64,000 bases of DNA from assembly GCF_003933735.1 (NCBI RefSeq), contig NZ_RSED01000009.1, positions 135,731 to 199,730 of the forward strand. Direction: 5' to 3'. The number at the start of each line of letters is the position of its first letter. The stretch's first letter is position 1. Of the stretch, positions 9,026 to 18,066 are shown piece by piece. The DNA is from Aquabacterium soli (GTDB lineage Bacteria > Pseudomonadota > Gammaproteobacteria > Burkholderiales > Burkholderiaceae_C). A program made the translations under genes and the position numbers. The notes beneath the pieces are model-generated. The model was given only the letters and a program-made list of their open reading frames with translations, had not been told where the DNA came from and made no database searches.

Positions 9026-9045
9026 TCAATGAGATTGCATACAAT
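9016..9045 (+). promoter_or_regulatory. Predicted sigma-70 promoter of the liv-type operon
   Basis: TCGACA at 9016-9021 (five of six consensus bases) and TACAAT at 9040-9045 (five of six) are separated by 18 bases. Transcription would begin near 9052, giving a leader of about 65 bases before the substrate-binding protein start. The operator palindrome covers the -35 box. Confidence 0.5.
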
Positions 9046-9115
9046 CAGGCACGGTTCATGCAACCACCCACGGCCATCACCCACAGCCTTGTGCTTTTTT
9101 CTGGAGATGTCCGTG

Positions 9116-10291
9116 ATGCCTGCCCTGCACCGCCGCGCGTTGATCGCCGCCGCCCTCGCCTGTTCGCTGCTGCCCGCGGCCCACGCGGCCGAGCCCATCA
9201 AGATCGGCCTGGTCACGGCCCTGTCGGGTCAGTCCGCCCTGGCCGGCGAGGCCATCACCCGTGGCCTGACCCTGGCCATCGACGAGGTCAATGCCAAGGG
9301 GGGCCTGCTGGGCGGGCGCAAGCTCGAACTGGTGCGCCGCGACGATGAAGGCAGCCCGCCCAAGGGCGTGATGGCTGCGCGAGAACTGATCTACAAGGAA
9401 AAGGTGACGGTGCTCTTCGGCGGTCTGGACACGCCCGTGTCCGTCGCCATCGTGCAGATGGCCAACCAGGAGAAGGTGCCCTTCATGGGCCCCTGGGCCG
9501 CCGGCACGCCCATCACCAAGAACAATGGCAACCCCAACTTCGCCTTCCGCGTGTCGGCGGTCGACGAGATCGTGGACCGCGCCATGCTCACCTACGCGCA
9601 GAAGAACTTCAAGTCGGCCAAGCCCGGCATGATCCTGGTCAACAACCCCTGGGGCGAGTCGAACGAGCGGGGCCTGACGGCGGCGCTCAACGCCAAGGGC
9701 CTGAAGGCGGCCGGTGTCGAGAAGTTCGAGGCCAACGACGTGGACGTGGTGCCGCAGCTCACGCGTCTCAAGGCCGCGGGCGCCGACACGCTGTTCCTGG
9801 TGGGCAATGTGGGCCCCTCGGCGCAGGTGGTGAAGTCGCTGGACCGCATGGGCTGGAAGGTGCCGGTGGTCTCGCACTGGGGCCCGGCCGGTGGCCGCTT
9901 CACCGAGTTGGCTGGCCCGAACGCCAAGAACGTGCACTTCGTGCAGACCTACAGCTTCTTCGGCAAACAGTCGCCCGTGGGCGAGAAGGTGGTGGCTTCG
10001 CTCAAGGCCAAATACCCCGCCATCAAGGACGTGGGTGACATCACCCCGGCCGTGGGCGTGGCCAACGCGTATGACGCGCTGCACCTGGCCGCGCAGGCCA
10101 TCACCAAGGCCGGCAGCACCGACGGCGATGCCGTGCGCCAGGGCTTCTACAAGATCGACCGCTACGAAGGCCTGATCAAGACCTATGTGAAGCCCTTCAG
10201 CCCCGAGGTGCACGACGCCATCACCGAGCACGACTACGTGTGGGCGCAGTTCATCGGCGACGAGATCCTGCCAGTCGGCCTGGTCAAGTAA
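9116..10291 (+). CDS. ABC transporter substrate-binding protein, branched-chain amino acid type
   Basis: A 391-residue periplasmic binding protein. Residues 1-22 form a Sec signal (RRALIAAALACSLLPAAHA). The mature part begins with IKIGLVTALSGQSALAGE and TLAIDEVNAKGG, typical of the LivJ/LivK-like Peripla_BP_6 family, with the two-lobe pattern continuing to the end. The start at 9116 is chosen over the ATG at 9107 because GGAG at 9103-9106 is correctly spaced only for 9116. Relatives bind amino acids, amides, urea or aromatic acids, and the ligand cannot be told here. It is followed after 12 bases by the LivH permease. Confidence 0.88.
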   Translation: MPALHRRALIAAALACSLLPAAHAAEPIKIGLVTALSGQSALAGEAITRGLTLAIDEVNAKGGLLGGRKLELVRRDDEGSPPKGVMAARELIYKEKVTVLFGGLDTPVSVAIVQMANQEKVPFMGPWAAGTPITKNNGNPNFAFRVSAVDEIVDRAMLTYAQKNFKSAKPGMILVNNPWGESNERGLTAALNAKGLKAAGVEKFEANDVDVVPQLTRLKAAGADTLFLVGNVGPSAQVVKSLDRMGWKVPVVSHWGPAGGRFTELAGPNAKNVHFVQTYSFFGKQSPVGEKVVASLKAKYPAIKDVGDITPAVGVANAYDALHLAAQAITKAGSTDGDAVRQGFYKIDRYEGLIKTYVKPFSPEVHDAITEHDYVWAQFIGDEILPVGLVK

Positions 10292-10303
10292 GCAGGACCT
10301 GAG

Positions 10304-11182
10304 ATGCTTGTGCTTTCCGCCTTGATCAGCGGCCTGGGCCTGGGCAGCATGTACGGCCTGATGGCGCTGGGCTTTCATGTCACGCACGCGGTGTCGGGCA
10401 CCGTCAACTTCGCGCAGGGCAGCTCGATGATGCTGGGCGCGGTGCTGACCTTCAGCCTGGCGCAGACGCTGGGCTGGCCCATGCCGCTGGCGATCGCCGC
10501 GGCCCTGGCGCTGTGCGCGCTGTACGGCCTGCTGGTCGAGGCGGTGGCCGTGCGGCCCTTCGTGAGCCGGGGCTCCGATGTCTGGCTGATGGCCACGGTG
10601 GCGCTGGGCATCGTGCTCGACAACGCCGTGATGTTCGGGTTCGGCAAGGAGCCGCGCAGCCTGCCGTCGCCACTGGCGCAGACGCCGGTGGACATCGCTG
10701 GGCTGGGCCTGGGTGTGTACCCGCTGCAGTTGCTGATCCCCGTGATCGGCCTGCTGCTGGCGGCCGTGCTGCACCAGGTGGCGCGCCGCACCCGCTGGGG
10801 CTCGGCCATGCTGGCGGTGGTGCAGAACCGCGATGCCGCGCGGCTGATGGGCATCCCGATCCGGCGCGTGGTGGCCGGCGCTTTTGCCGTGTCCACGCTG
10901 CTGGCCGGCATCGCCGGGGTGCTGATCGCGCCGCTGTTCAATGTGCAGGCCGACATGGGCACGCTGTTCGGGCTCAAGGCCTTTGCGGTGGCCATCCTGG
11001 GCGGCATCGGCAGTGCCTGGGGTGTGATGGTGGCGGGCCTGCTGTTCGGCGTGGTGGAGGCCCTGGTCACGGCCACGCTGGGCTCGGGCTACACGCAGAT
11101 CCTCACGTTCTCGCTGGTGATCGCCGTGCTGGCGCTGCGCCCCGATGGCTTGTTCGGTCGCGCCCTGGTGCGCAAGGTATGA
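10304..11182 (+). CDS. LivH-type ABC transporter permease
   Basis: A 292-residue inner-membrane permease with about eight hydrophobic segments. The family opening GLGLGSMYGLMALGFHVTHAV and the GTVNFAQGSSMMLGA segment identify the LivH branch. The conserved GIAGVLIAPLF and GLKAFAVAILGGIGSAWG motifs lie in the second half. The stop overlaps the start of the next gene as ATGA at 11179-11182, so translation is coupled. Together with the LivM part of the next protein it should form the heteromeric channel. Confidence 0.9.
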   Translation: MLVLSALISGLGLGSMYGLMALGFHVTHAVSGTVNFAQGSSMMLGAVLTFSLAQTLGWPMPLAIAAALALCALYGLLVEAVAVRPFVSRGSDVWLMATVALGIVLDNAVMFGFGKEPRSLPSPLAQTPVDIAGLGLGVYPLQLLIPVIGLLLAAVLHQVARRTRWGSAMLAVVQNRDAARLMGIPIRRVVAGAFAVSTLLAGIAGVLIAPLFNVQADMGTLFGLKAFAVAILGGIGSAWGVMVAGLLFGVVEALVTATLGSGYTQILTFSLVIAVLALRPDGLFGRALVRKV

Positions 11183-13776
11183 CGGTGTCCTCGATGTCTT
11201 CTTCCCTGGTTCTCGATGGGGCGCCAAGTGCGGGTGCCTTGCGGCGGCAGGCCTGGCCTGTGCTGGCCGGTGCGGCGGTCACGCTGGCGCTGGTGGTGCT
11301 GGCCACCCAGCTCAACGGTTATCACGCCTTCGTGCTGGCCCAGGTGGCCTTGCTGGCACTGGTGGGCATCGGCCTGAACGTGCTGATCGGCCTGAGCGGG
11401 CAGATGTCCTTCGGGCATGTGGGCTTCTACGCGATCGGTGCGTATGCGGTGGCGGTGCTGACCGGCAGCCATGGCTGGTCGTTCTGGCCCGCCTGGGCCG
11501 TGGGTGCGGGGCTGTCGGCGGCCGTGGGCGCCTTGCTGGCGTTGCCGGCCCTGCGTGTGCGCGGCCCTTACCTGGCGATGGTCACCATAGCCTTCGGCTT
11601 CGTGGTGGAGCACAGCGCGGTGGAACTGCGCGACATCACCGGTGGGCAGAACGGCCTGATGGGCATCATGGGCCCGGCCTTCGGCGAGGTGCGTGGCGAG
11701 CGCGCCATGGCGGCCATCGCGGTGGTTGCCGCGGCGTTGGCGCTGGGGGCTTATGCCTTGCTGTCGCGCGGCAGCTGGGGGCTGGCGCTGCGGGCCGTGC
11801 GCGACAGCGAGGTGGCGGCCGAGTCCATCGGTCTGCAACCCCTGGCGCTCAAGACGGTGGCCTTCGCCGTGTCGGCGGCGCTGGCCGGTGTGGCGGGCGG
11901 CCTGTACGCGCCCTTGTCGGGCTTCGTCACGCCGCAGAGCTTCGGCTTCTCGCAGAGCCTGCTGTTCGTGCTGGTGGTCGTGATCGGGGGCTCGGGCACC
12001 GTGGCCGGGCCGATCGTGGGCGCGCTGGTGGTGGGCCTGCTGCCCGAGATGCTGTCGGGTCTGGAAGAGTACCGCCTGCTGTTCTTCGGTGCCCTGCTGC
12101 TGGTGGTGCTGTGGGCCGCGCCGCAAGGCCTGGTGGGCCTGCTGCGCTCGCTGGTGGCGATGGTGATGCCCTTGGAGCCCCGTGCCGACGCGGTGGCCGG
12201 CGGTGAAGTGGCCCCTGCTGGTGATGGCGTGTCTTTGCCTGCGATGCTGGCCACCCGTGCGCGCCGCGCCTTGCGGGCTGAGGGGCTGAGCAAGGTCTTC
12301 GGTGGTGTGCGCGCCGTTGATGGCGTGGGCTTCGAGGTGAGGCCTGCCGCCGTGACCAGCCTGATCGGCCCCAACGGCGCCGGCAAGAGCACCGTGCTCA
12401 ACCTGCTCAGCGGCTTCTACCGCGCCGACGCCGGCGGCTGTACCCTGGGCGGCCAGGGCCTGCGTGGTGGCGCGGCCTGGCGCACCTCTCGCAGCGGCGT
12501 GGCCCGCACCTACCAGACCTCGCTGCTGTTCGGCTCGCTCAGCGTGCTGGACAACGTGGCGCTGGCCTTGCCACGAGGCCGCCTGGGCAGCTTGCTGGGA
12601 CGGCAGGCCGCGGCCTCGGCAGAAGCCCTTGCGCGTGCCAATGCCCTGCTGCGCTGGTGCGGCTACGCCGGTGATGTGCACCTGCCGGCCGCGGGCCTGG
12701 CGCACGTCGATCGGCGCCTGGTCGAGATCGCGCGCGCCCTGGCCACAGATCCGGACCAGCTGCTGCTGGACGAGCCTGCAGCCGGCCTGTCGCGCCACGA
12801 CAAGCGCCAGCTGGCTGCGTTGCTGCGCCGCGTGGCCGATGCCGGCCTGGGCGTGCTGGTCGTCGAGCACGACATGGCCCTGGTGATGGACATCTCCGAC
12901 CACATCGTGGTGATCGATGCCGGCAAGCCTCTGGCCGAAGGGGCGCCGGCCGCGGTGCAGCAGGACCCGGCCGTGCGCCGTGCCTACCTGGGCGAGCCTG
13001 GTGCGCTCGAATCGATGCGCCGCCGTGGTGGCGCCGACGAATCCACCGAGGGCAAGGAGCCCGCGCGTGAGTTGCTGGGCGTGGGCCGCCTGACCACCGG
13101 GTATGGCGCCGCGCCTGTGCTGCATGGCGTGGACCTGCAGGTGCGTGAAGGCGAGATGATCGCCTTGCTGGGCGCCAACGGCGCGGGCAAGTCCACCTTG
13201 ATGCGCAGCCTGTGCGGTCTGCACCGGCCCTTGCAGCAGGGCGGCATCCACCTGGACGGCCAGGACCTGGCGCTGTTGCGCGCCGAGCAGATCGTGGCGC
13301 GTGGCCTGGTGTTGGTGCCCGAAGGCCGCCAGGTGTTCCCCGAGCTCAGCGTGCTCGACAACCTGCGCCTGGGTGCGTTCACGCGCCCTGCAGGCCGCGA
13401 GGTGCGTGTCGAGCGCATGCTGCAGCGCTTTCCGCGCTTGCGTGAGCGCCTGCACCAGCGCGCCGGGCTGCTGTCCGGTGGTGAACAGCAGATGCTGGCG
13501 ATCGGCCGCGCGTTGATGGCCGAGCCCCGCGTGCTGCTGCTCGACGAGCCCTCGCTGGGATTGGCGCCACAGATCATCGGTGAGCTGTTCGCCGCGCTGG
13601 ATGCCTTGCGGGCCGAATCGATGACGCTGTTGTTGGTCGACCAGATGGCGCCGCTGGCGCTGGCCCTGGCCGACCGTGCCTATGTGCTGGAAGACGGCCG
13701 CATCGTGGCCAGTGGCAGCGCGGCCGAGATCGCGGGTGACCCGGCCCTGGCGCAGGCCTACCTGGGCGGGCACTGA
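11179..13776 (+). CDS. LivM-LivG-LivF triple fusion: ABC permease with two ATPase domains
   Basis: One uninterrupted 865-residue frame joins three normally separate subunits. Residues about 15-340 are a LivM permease (NVLIGLSGQMSFGHVGFYAI). Residues about 365-610 are a LivG ATPase with Walker A GPNGAGKS at 397 and Walker B LLLDEPA near 527. Residues about 630-865 are LivF, with Walker A GANGAGKST at 665, signature LSGGEQQ near 768 and LLLDEPS. In the LivG part the signature region reads GLAHVDRR and lacks the glycine usually present (LPYG in relatives), although the following EIARAL is intact. ATGA overlap with LivH sets the start. LivM-LivG fusions are common in Burkholderiales; the added LivF is unusual to my knowledge. 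The 3' end overlaps the convergent rhombosortase gene by 19 bases. Confidence 0.88.
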   Translation: MTVSSMSSSLVLDGAPSAGALRRQAWPVLAGAAVTLALVVLATQLNGYHAFVLAQVALLALVGIGLNVLIGLSGQMSFGHVGFYAIGAYAVAVLTGSHGWSFWPAWAVGAGLSAAVGALLALPALRVRGPYLAMVTIAFGFVVEHSAVELRDITGGQNGLMGIMGPAFGEVRGERAMAAIAVVAAALALGAYALLSRGSWGLALRAVRDSEVAAESIGLQPLALKTVAFAVSAALAGVAGGLYAPLSGFVTPQSFGFSQSLLFVLVVVIGGSGTVAGPIVGALVVGLLPEMLSGLEEYRLLFFGALLLVVLWAAPQGLVGLLRSLVAMVMPLEPRADAVAGGEVAPAGDGVSLPAMLATRARRALRAEGLSKVFGGVRAVDGVGFEVRPAAVTSLIGPNGAGKSTVLNLLSGFYRADAGGCTLGGQGLRGGAAWRTSRSGVARTYQTSLLFGSLSVLDNVALALPRGRLGSLLGRQAAASAEALARANALLRWCGYAGDVHLPAAGLAHVDRRLVEIARALATDPDQLLLDEPAAGLSRHDKRQLAALLRRVADAGLGVLVVEHDMALVMDISDHIVVIDAGKPLAEGAPAAVQQDPAVRRAYLGEPGALESMRRRGGADESTEGKEPARELLGVGRLTTGYGAAPVLHGVDLQVREGEMIALLGANGAGKSTLMRSLCGLHRPLQQGGIHLDGQDLALLRAEQIVARGLVLVPEGRQVFPELSVLDNLRLGAFTRPAGREVRVERMLQRFPRLRERLHQRAGLLSGGEQQMLAIGRALMAEPRVLLLDEPSLGLAPQIIGELFAALDALRAESMTLLLVDQMAPLALALADRAYVLEDGRIVASGSAAEIAGDPALAQAYLGGH

Positions 13777-14369
13777 GCCCACCGCGTGAGCACGCTTGCC
13801 AGCCAGCCGGCCGCGGCCACGCCCAACCCATACAGGTGGGCCTGCACGATGATGCGCCCGCCGATCCGGGCCTCTTCCAGCGGGTTGGCGCCGGCATGCA
13901 CCTGCCAGGCAGTCCAGGCCAGGAGCACCATCAGGGCGGTCACGGACAGGGCGTCGCGTTTCACGGCCTGGGGCAGCAAGGCCCACAGCAGCAGGCCATA
14001 CAGGACGCCGGACAGGCCCACATAGTCGGACACCTGGGGTGACAGGCCATACAGCAGCACCGACACCCCCAGGGCCAGCACGAGCAGCCGCGACAGCAAC
14101 TGGCGGCCGCTCATGCCGGGCCCGGCCAGCGCACAGCACAGCCACAGGCCGGCCAGGTTGAGCGCCATGTGCGTCCAGCCCAGGTGCAGGACATGCCCGG
14201 TGAGGGCGCGCCAGAGCTGGCCCTGCGCCAACGCGGCATGCTCATAGCGCAGCGCTGCACGCCAGTCCGGCGGCAGGCATTGCAGCAGCACCACCAGCAC
14301 CGTGATACCGACAGCCGCCACGGTGCGTGAAGGCCATGTTCCGGCCCCATTGACCTCGTGCTGGTTCAT
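13758..14369 (-). CDS. rrtA: Rhombosortase (rhomboid-type intramembrane serine protease)
   Basis: A 203-residue membrane protein of about six helices. It has the rhombosortase form of the catalytic pair: S120 in YVGLSGVLYG and H178 in VQAHLYG. The early segments LHLGWTHMALNLAG and LWRALTGHVLH match the family. Rhombosortases cleave proteins with a GlyGly-CTERM tail, and no such substrate is seen in this window. Start at 14369 overlaps the stop of the DUF454 gene as ATGA, making it last in an operon with the NAD-salvage genes. The symbol rests on motif recognition only. Confidence 0.78.
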   Translation of the reverse strand: MNQHEVNGAGTWPSRTVAAVGITVLVVLLQCLPPDWRAALRYEHAALAQGQLWRALTGHVLHLGWTHMALNLAGLWLCCALAGPGMSGRQLLSRLLVLALGVSVLLYGLSPQVSDYVGLSGVLYGLLLWALLPQAVKRDALSVTALMVLLAWTAWQVHAGANPLEEARIGGRIIVQAHLYGLGVAAAGWLASVLTRWAQCPPR

Positions 14370-14836
14370 GCGGGAGGCTCCGGCCGGCACCACAGCCAGG
14401 CCGACACCAAGGCCATGCTCAGCAGGGCGCCGCCCCGGCCCCAGGGGCTGGCCACCGTGAGGCAGACGATCACGCCGCTGAGCGCCATGGTGCCGCTGGC
14501 GATCCATTTCACGCGCCGGGCCACGAAGCCACCCCGCTCCCAGTTGAGCAGGACGGGGCCGAACAGGCGGTGTGCATACAGCCACCGCGACAGCCTTGGC
14601 GAGCTGCGTGCGGCGGCCCACGCAGCCATCAGGATGAACACCGTGGTGGGCATGCCCGGCACAACCACGCCGATCAGGCCCAGCGCCACGCACAGCAGCG
14701 CCACGGCCATCAGGACCAAGCGGGCAGGCAGTGGCAGGACGCGGTGATCGGGCGCGATGGGGTGATGCACACGCGGGGGCTCACAGGACGCGTGATCTTC
14801 GTGTCCTGTTTCGCGGTCGCTCGTGTCTTGGTCCAC
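14366..14836 (-). CDS. YbaN/DUF454 family inner-membrane protein
   Basis: The family core starts around LLCVALGLIGVVVPGMPTT and runs through FILMAAWAAARSSPRL, RLFGPVLLNWE and a C-terminal pair of membrane helices. This matches the DUF454 (YbaN) proteins of about 125 residues, whose function is not known. The start is uncertain. A GTG at 14836 lies 5 bases after the pncB stop and gives 156 residues; an ATG at 14905 inside pncB is also in frame. The first 50 residues are not conserved-looking. Its stop overlaps the rhombosortase start. Confidence 0.75.
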   Translation of the reverse strand: MDQDTSDRETGHEDHASCEPPRVHHPIAPDHRVLPLPARLVLMAVALLCVALGLIGVVVPGMPTTVFILMAAWAAARSSPRLSRWLYAHRLFGPVLLNWERGGFVARRVKWIASGTMALSGVIVCLTVASPWGRGGALLSMALVSAWLWCRPEPPA

Positions 14837-14841
14837 CGTGC

Positions 14842-16035
14842 TCAGCCCTGCCCAGTCAGGTTGAACACCTGCCGCAGGTAGGCCAGGAAGGTCTCGTTGT
14901 CGCACAGCGTCTTGCCCGGCGTGTCCGACAGCTTGGCCACCGACTGGCCGTTGGCATGGGTCAGCTTCATGACGATGTTGATCGGCTTGAGCCCCACGTC
15001 GTTGCTGAGGTTGGTGCCGATGCCGAAGCCCAGCTGGACCCGGTCGGCGAAGTGCCGGTACAGGCCCAAGGCCGTGGGCACGTCCAGCCCATCAGAGAAG
15101 ACCAGGCGCTTGCCATGTGTGCTGATGCGCAGGCGAGCGTAGTGCGCCAGGGCCTTCTCGCCCCACTCCACCGGGTCGCCCGAATCATGGCGAAGGCCGT
15201 CGAAGAGCTTGGCGAAGTACAGGTCGAAATCGGCCAGGAAGGCGTCCATGCCGACGACATCGGTGAGGGCCACGCCCAGGTCGCCGCGGTACTCCTGCAC
15301 CCAGCCTTCGAGCGCGGCCTTTTGAAAGTCGCGCAGGCGCACGCCCAGCGCCTGGTAGGTCTGCAGGTACTCGTGCGCCATGGTGCCGATGGGCACCAGG
15401 TTCAGCTGCTTGGCCAGCGCCACGTTCGAGGTGCCCTTGAAATAGTGGGGGAGGCGCTCCTTGAGCGTGCGCACCACCTCGGCCTGCCAGGCCCCGCTGA
15501 AGCGGCGCCGCACGCCGAAATCGAAGAACTCGAAGGGATGCGCGCGGGCAGGCTCGGACCCGAAGGCCTGCAACAGGGCGATCTTCTGGTCGAGCCGGCG
15601 CGTGCCCTCCTGCCAGGCGGCATCGCGGTCGAAGCGCCGGAAGTAGAGCTCGTTGACGATGGCCAGCACGTAGATCTCGAAGCCCATCACATGGACCTGC
15701 GGCCCACGGGCCACGATGCTCAGCGTGTTGCCGTCGGTGCGGACATCGATGAACTCGCGCTGGAAGCGGAAGATGCGCAGGAAGTCGATGAAATCGGACT
15801 TCATGAAGCGCAGGCCCTGCAGGTAGGCCAGCTCATCGGGCTGGACGGTCAGCTGGCACAGCTGGTCCAGCTCACGGCCCACCTCGTCTGCCAGGTCCGC
15901 CAGCGGGAAGGCCGGCGCGTTGCGGCAGACGAAGCGGTACTCGGCCTGGGTGGCCGGGTGGCGGTGCAGCATGGCCTGCCACATCGTGAACTTGTAGAGG
16001 TCGGTTTCCAGCAGCGAGTGGATGACAGCGTTCAT
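14842..16035 (-). CDS. pncB: Nicotinate phosphoribosyltransferase
   Basis: This 397-residue enzyme has the normal length of bacterial PncB. It opens with [18 protein letters not shown] and contains [17 protein letters not shown] and the phosphoribosyl-binding [19 protein letters not shown] region near the C terminus. It converts nicotinate and PRPP to nicotinate mononucleotide, with ATP hydrolysis, in the Preiss-Handler NAD salvage route. A nicotinamidase-like gene lies 23 bases upstream on the same strand, so the pair takes nicotinamide through to NaMN. Confidence 0.93.
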   Translation of the reverse strand: MNAVIHSLLETDLYKFTMWQAMLHRHPATQAEYRFVCRNAPAFPLADLADEVGRELDQLCQLTVQPDELAYLQGLRFMKSDFIDFLRIFRFQREFIDVRTDGNTLSIVARGPQVHVMGFEIYVLAIVNELYFRRFDRDAAWQEGTRRLDQKIALLQAFGSEPARAHPFEFFDFGVRRRFSGAWQAEVVRTLKERLPHYFKGTSNVALAKQLNLVPIGTMAHEYLQTYQALGVRLRDFQKAALEGWVQEYRGDLGVALTDVVGMDAFLADFDLYFAKLFDGLRHDSGDPVEWGEKALAHYARLRISTHGKRLVFSDGLDVPTALGLYRHFADRVQLGFGIGTNLSNDVGLKPINIVMKLTHANGQSVAKLSDTPGKTLCDNETFLAYLRQVFNLTGQG

Positions 16036-16058
16036 GGGGGGCTCGTCTGGTGGCTGGC

Positions 16059-16943
16059 TCAGGCGCGCAGGTCTCGCAGCAGCGCGGGCACGTCGGCCAT
16101 GGTGGCCACCTGCAGGCCGCGCCGCCCCATGGTGGTCAGGAAGGCATCGGCCTGGGACTCGAAGCCCGTGACCGGGCTCATGCCGTCGCGCAGCAGCACG
16201 ATGCGGCCCAGCCGGCCGCCAGGCAGGTGGTCGGCGATGTGTTCGGTGGTGGCCTTGACGCAGTGGCTGCTGGCCTGCCCGGCGATGAGCAGCAGGTCGC
16301 TGTCGTCCAGTCGCGCCAGCAGATCGAGGTTGAGCTGGGTGCCGGGATCACCCGGGTCGGGCACCTCGGCCTGCAGGGCGCTGTAGTGCTCGGTCCACGG
16401 GTTGCTGCCCTTGTTCACGTACTGCACGGGGATCAGGCGCTCGTCTTCCCAGGCCTGGCAGGCCTGTTGCACGCCGGCATGGACGTTGTGGCCCCAGGTA
16501 CCGATCTCGCAGTGGATGGGCCAGACCATCAGCGTGTAGCGGCCATGGGCTTCCAGCGCGTCCAGATAGGCCAGCGTCCGGGGCAGGGCCTGATCATCAC
16601 GGGGCCGGTACTGGCCTTGGCGCACCTGCTCGGCGGTGATCTGGGTGAAAGGGGCCACGGCGCTGCCATCGCCTTGCATCCAGAACGGTGGATGGGCGAT
16701 GTCGACCCGGTGGTGCGAATCGAGGGTGATGGTGATCTGCGACAGTGCGCTCGACTGCTGGCGGATCAGCTCGGCCAGGCGCAGCATGTCGGCATGGGCG
16801 CCAGGCACCGGCAAGGCGGGGGCCGTGGGGTCCTGGCGCGGATCCAGTGTGGGGCACCAGGTGGCCGGCAGGTCGCAGAAATCGTTCTGGGGGTCGATGA
16901 TCAACAAGTGAATGCGCGCCAATGGTGTCTCCTGGAGGATCAT
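16059..16943 (-). CDS. Isochorismatase-superfamily cysteine hydrolase, probable nicotinamidase
   Basis: A 294-residue cytoplasmic hydrolase. [14 protein letters not shown] carries the catalytic Asp, TLDSHH provides metal-ligand residues as in nicotinamidases, and [12 protein letters not shown] holds the nucleophilic Cys. It is longer than E. coli PncA (about 213 residues), mainly through extra loops around residues 85-130 and 160-200. Position directly before pncB supports nicotinamide deamidation to nicotinate. Another cysteine amidase of the superfamily remains possible, so no symbol is given. Confidence 0.8.
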   Translation of the reverse strand: MILQETPLARIHLLIIDPQNDFCDLPATWCPTLDPRQDPTAPALPVPGAHADMLRLAELIRQQSSALSQITITLDSHHRVDIAHPPFWMQGDGSAVAPFTQITAEQVRQGQYRPRDDQALPRTLAYLDALEAHGRYTLMVWPIHCEIGTWGHNVHAGVQQACQAWEDERLIPVQYVNKGSNPWTEHYSALQAEVPDPGDPGTQLNLDLLARLDDSDLLLIAGQASSHCVKATTEHIADHLPGGRLGRIVLLRDGMSPVTGFESQADAFLTTMGRRGLQVATMADVPALLRDLRA

Positions 16944-17050
16944 GCCGGTAAACCTGTCTGATCAGAGGGGTTGATCAGCAGGCGCATGAGGCCTCTCAGC
17001 GTACGACATTAACGTGGCCCCCAAGACCTGACGCACCAAACCCACACACC

Positions 17051-17446
17051 ATGAAACGCACCCATTGGATCCTGGCAGGGGCGGTTGCCTTGGCATCTCT
17101 CGGCGCGCAAGCCCGGGACTGCGACAAGGCCCGAAACCAGCTTGAACTGAACGACTGCGCGGCCGATCGATGGGCCGCGGCGGACCGAGAACTCAACCAG
17201 GTCTACGCTGACTACCGCAAGCGCCTGGATGCCAGCGAGGCCAGGCAGCTCAAGCAGGTGCAGGTGGCGTGGATCAAGTTCCGCGATGCCTCGTGCCTCT
17301 TCGAGAGTTCGGGCGTCAAGGGCGGCAGTGCCTACACCATGGTCCACCAGGGATGCCTGGCCACCAGGACCGAAGCGCGGGTCAAGGACCTCAAGGCATT
17401 GGCCTCTTGCGAGGAGGGCGACCTGAGTTGCCCCGCACCCAGATGA
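17051..17446 (+). CDS. LprI-type (DUF1311) secreted protein
   Basis: A 131-residue exported protein with a signal peptide in residues 1-21 (ending LGAQA). The mature part has the DUF1311/LprI pattern: DCDKARNQLELNDCAA, then a helix with LNQVYADYRKRLD, then VAWIKFRDASCLFES, with cysteines spaced for disulfides. Some family members inhibit host lysozyme; for most, including this one, the role is unproven. It overlaps the following cupin gene as ATGA. Confidence 0.8.
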   Translation: MKRTHWILAGAVALASLGAQARDCDKARNQLELNDCAADRWAAADRELNQVYADYRKRLDASEARQLKQVQVAWIKFRDASCLFESSGVKGGSAYTMVHQGCLATRTEARVKDLKALASCEEGDLSCPAPR

Positions 17447-17757
17447 ATCTATTCTCACAGGCCACACCGCCTGAGCAGGGCGAACGCTTCGATGAGCTGC
17501 TCAGGCACCGGAACCTGGTCATCGAGCGGATACTGAGCGCACCGGGCACACGGTCTGCCGAGTACGTGCAGGCGCAGGATGAATGGGTGTTGCTGGTCCA
17601 GGGCGAGGCGGAGCTGATCGTGGACGGCCGGGGAGTCCGGCTGGCCGCCGGTGATCACCTGTTCATCCCGGCGGGTGTTCCACACACGGTGGTCGATACG
17701 TCGGCCGGCGCTTTGTGGCTGGCGGTTCACCTGCATCCGGCCCCTTCAACGTCTTGA
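17443..17757 (+). CDS. Small single-domain cupin protein
   Basis: A 104-residue protein made almost entirely of one cupin barrel: LVQGEAELIVDGRGVRLAAG is followed by DHLFIPAGVPHTVVD. A conserved His and acidic residue for metal binding can be seen in the second motif, while the first motif is degenerate. The ATG at 17443 overlaps the LprI-like stop, so the two are co-translated. Function is not known; related small cupins bind metals or small ligands in sugar or amino-acid metabolism. Confidence 0.75.
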   Translation: MNLFSQATPPEQGERFDELLRHRNLVIERILSAPGTRSAEYVQAQDEWVLLVQGEAELIVDGRGVRLAAGDHLFIPAGVPHTVVDTSAGALWLAVHLHPAPSTS

Positions 17758-18042
17758 ATGGATCGATATGATGGATCGAGCATCCATTCACTCGATGGCG
17801 CCCTGGCTGCCAGCAAGACCGGGCACCCGGACGACTCCGTGGCCCGCATCCAGGCGCCGGTGCTGGTGGTGCGGGGCGATGAAGACCACCTCACGGCCCT
17901 GGCCGACGCGGCTGAACTGCGGCACAAGCTCCCACACGCCCACTTGCTGAACATTCCGTTCGCAGGCCATGTGGCCTACGCCGAAGGCGAAGACATCTTC
18001 CTGCCCGCCTTGCGACGCTTTCTGTCTGAACCACACGACTGA
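17758..18042 (+). pseudogene. C-terminal remnant of an alpha/beta hydrolase
   Basis: Only the last third of an alpha/beta-hydrolase fold remains. ARIQAPVLVVRGDEDHLTA holds the acid-residue strand and FAGHVAYAEGEDIF the catalytic His, followed by the terminal helix. The nucleophile elbow and the first five strands are absent. The first 28 residues do not resemble the family. The frame begins with an ATG directly after the cupin stop and has no evident ribosome site, so I treat it as a gene fragment. Confidence 0.55.
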
Positions 18043-18066
18043 CGCCGGCCTGGGACAATCGGGTCC

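Noticed and set aside
11089-14145. 1018-codon open frame opposite the LivM-LivG-LivF gene
   Set aside because: Composition is that of an antisense shadow, and the plus strand encodes clear ABC transporter motifs.
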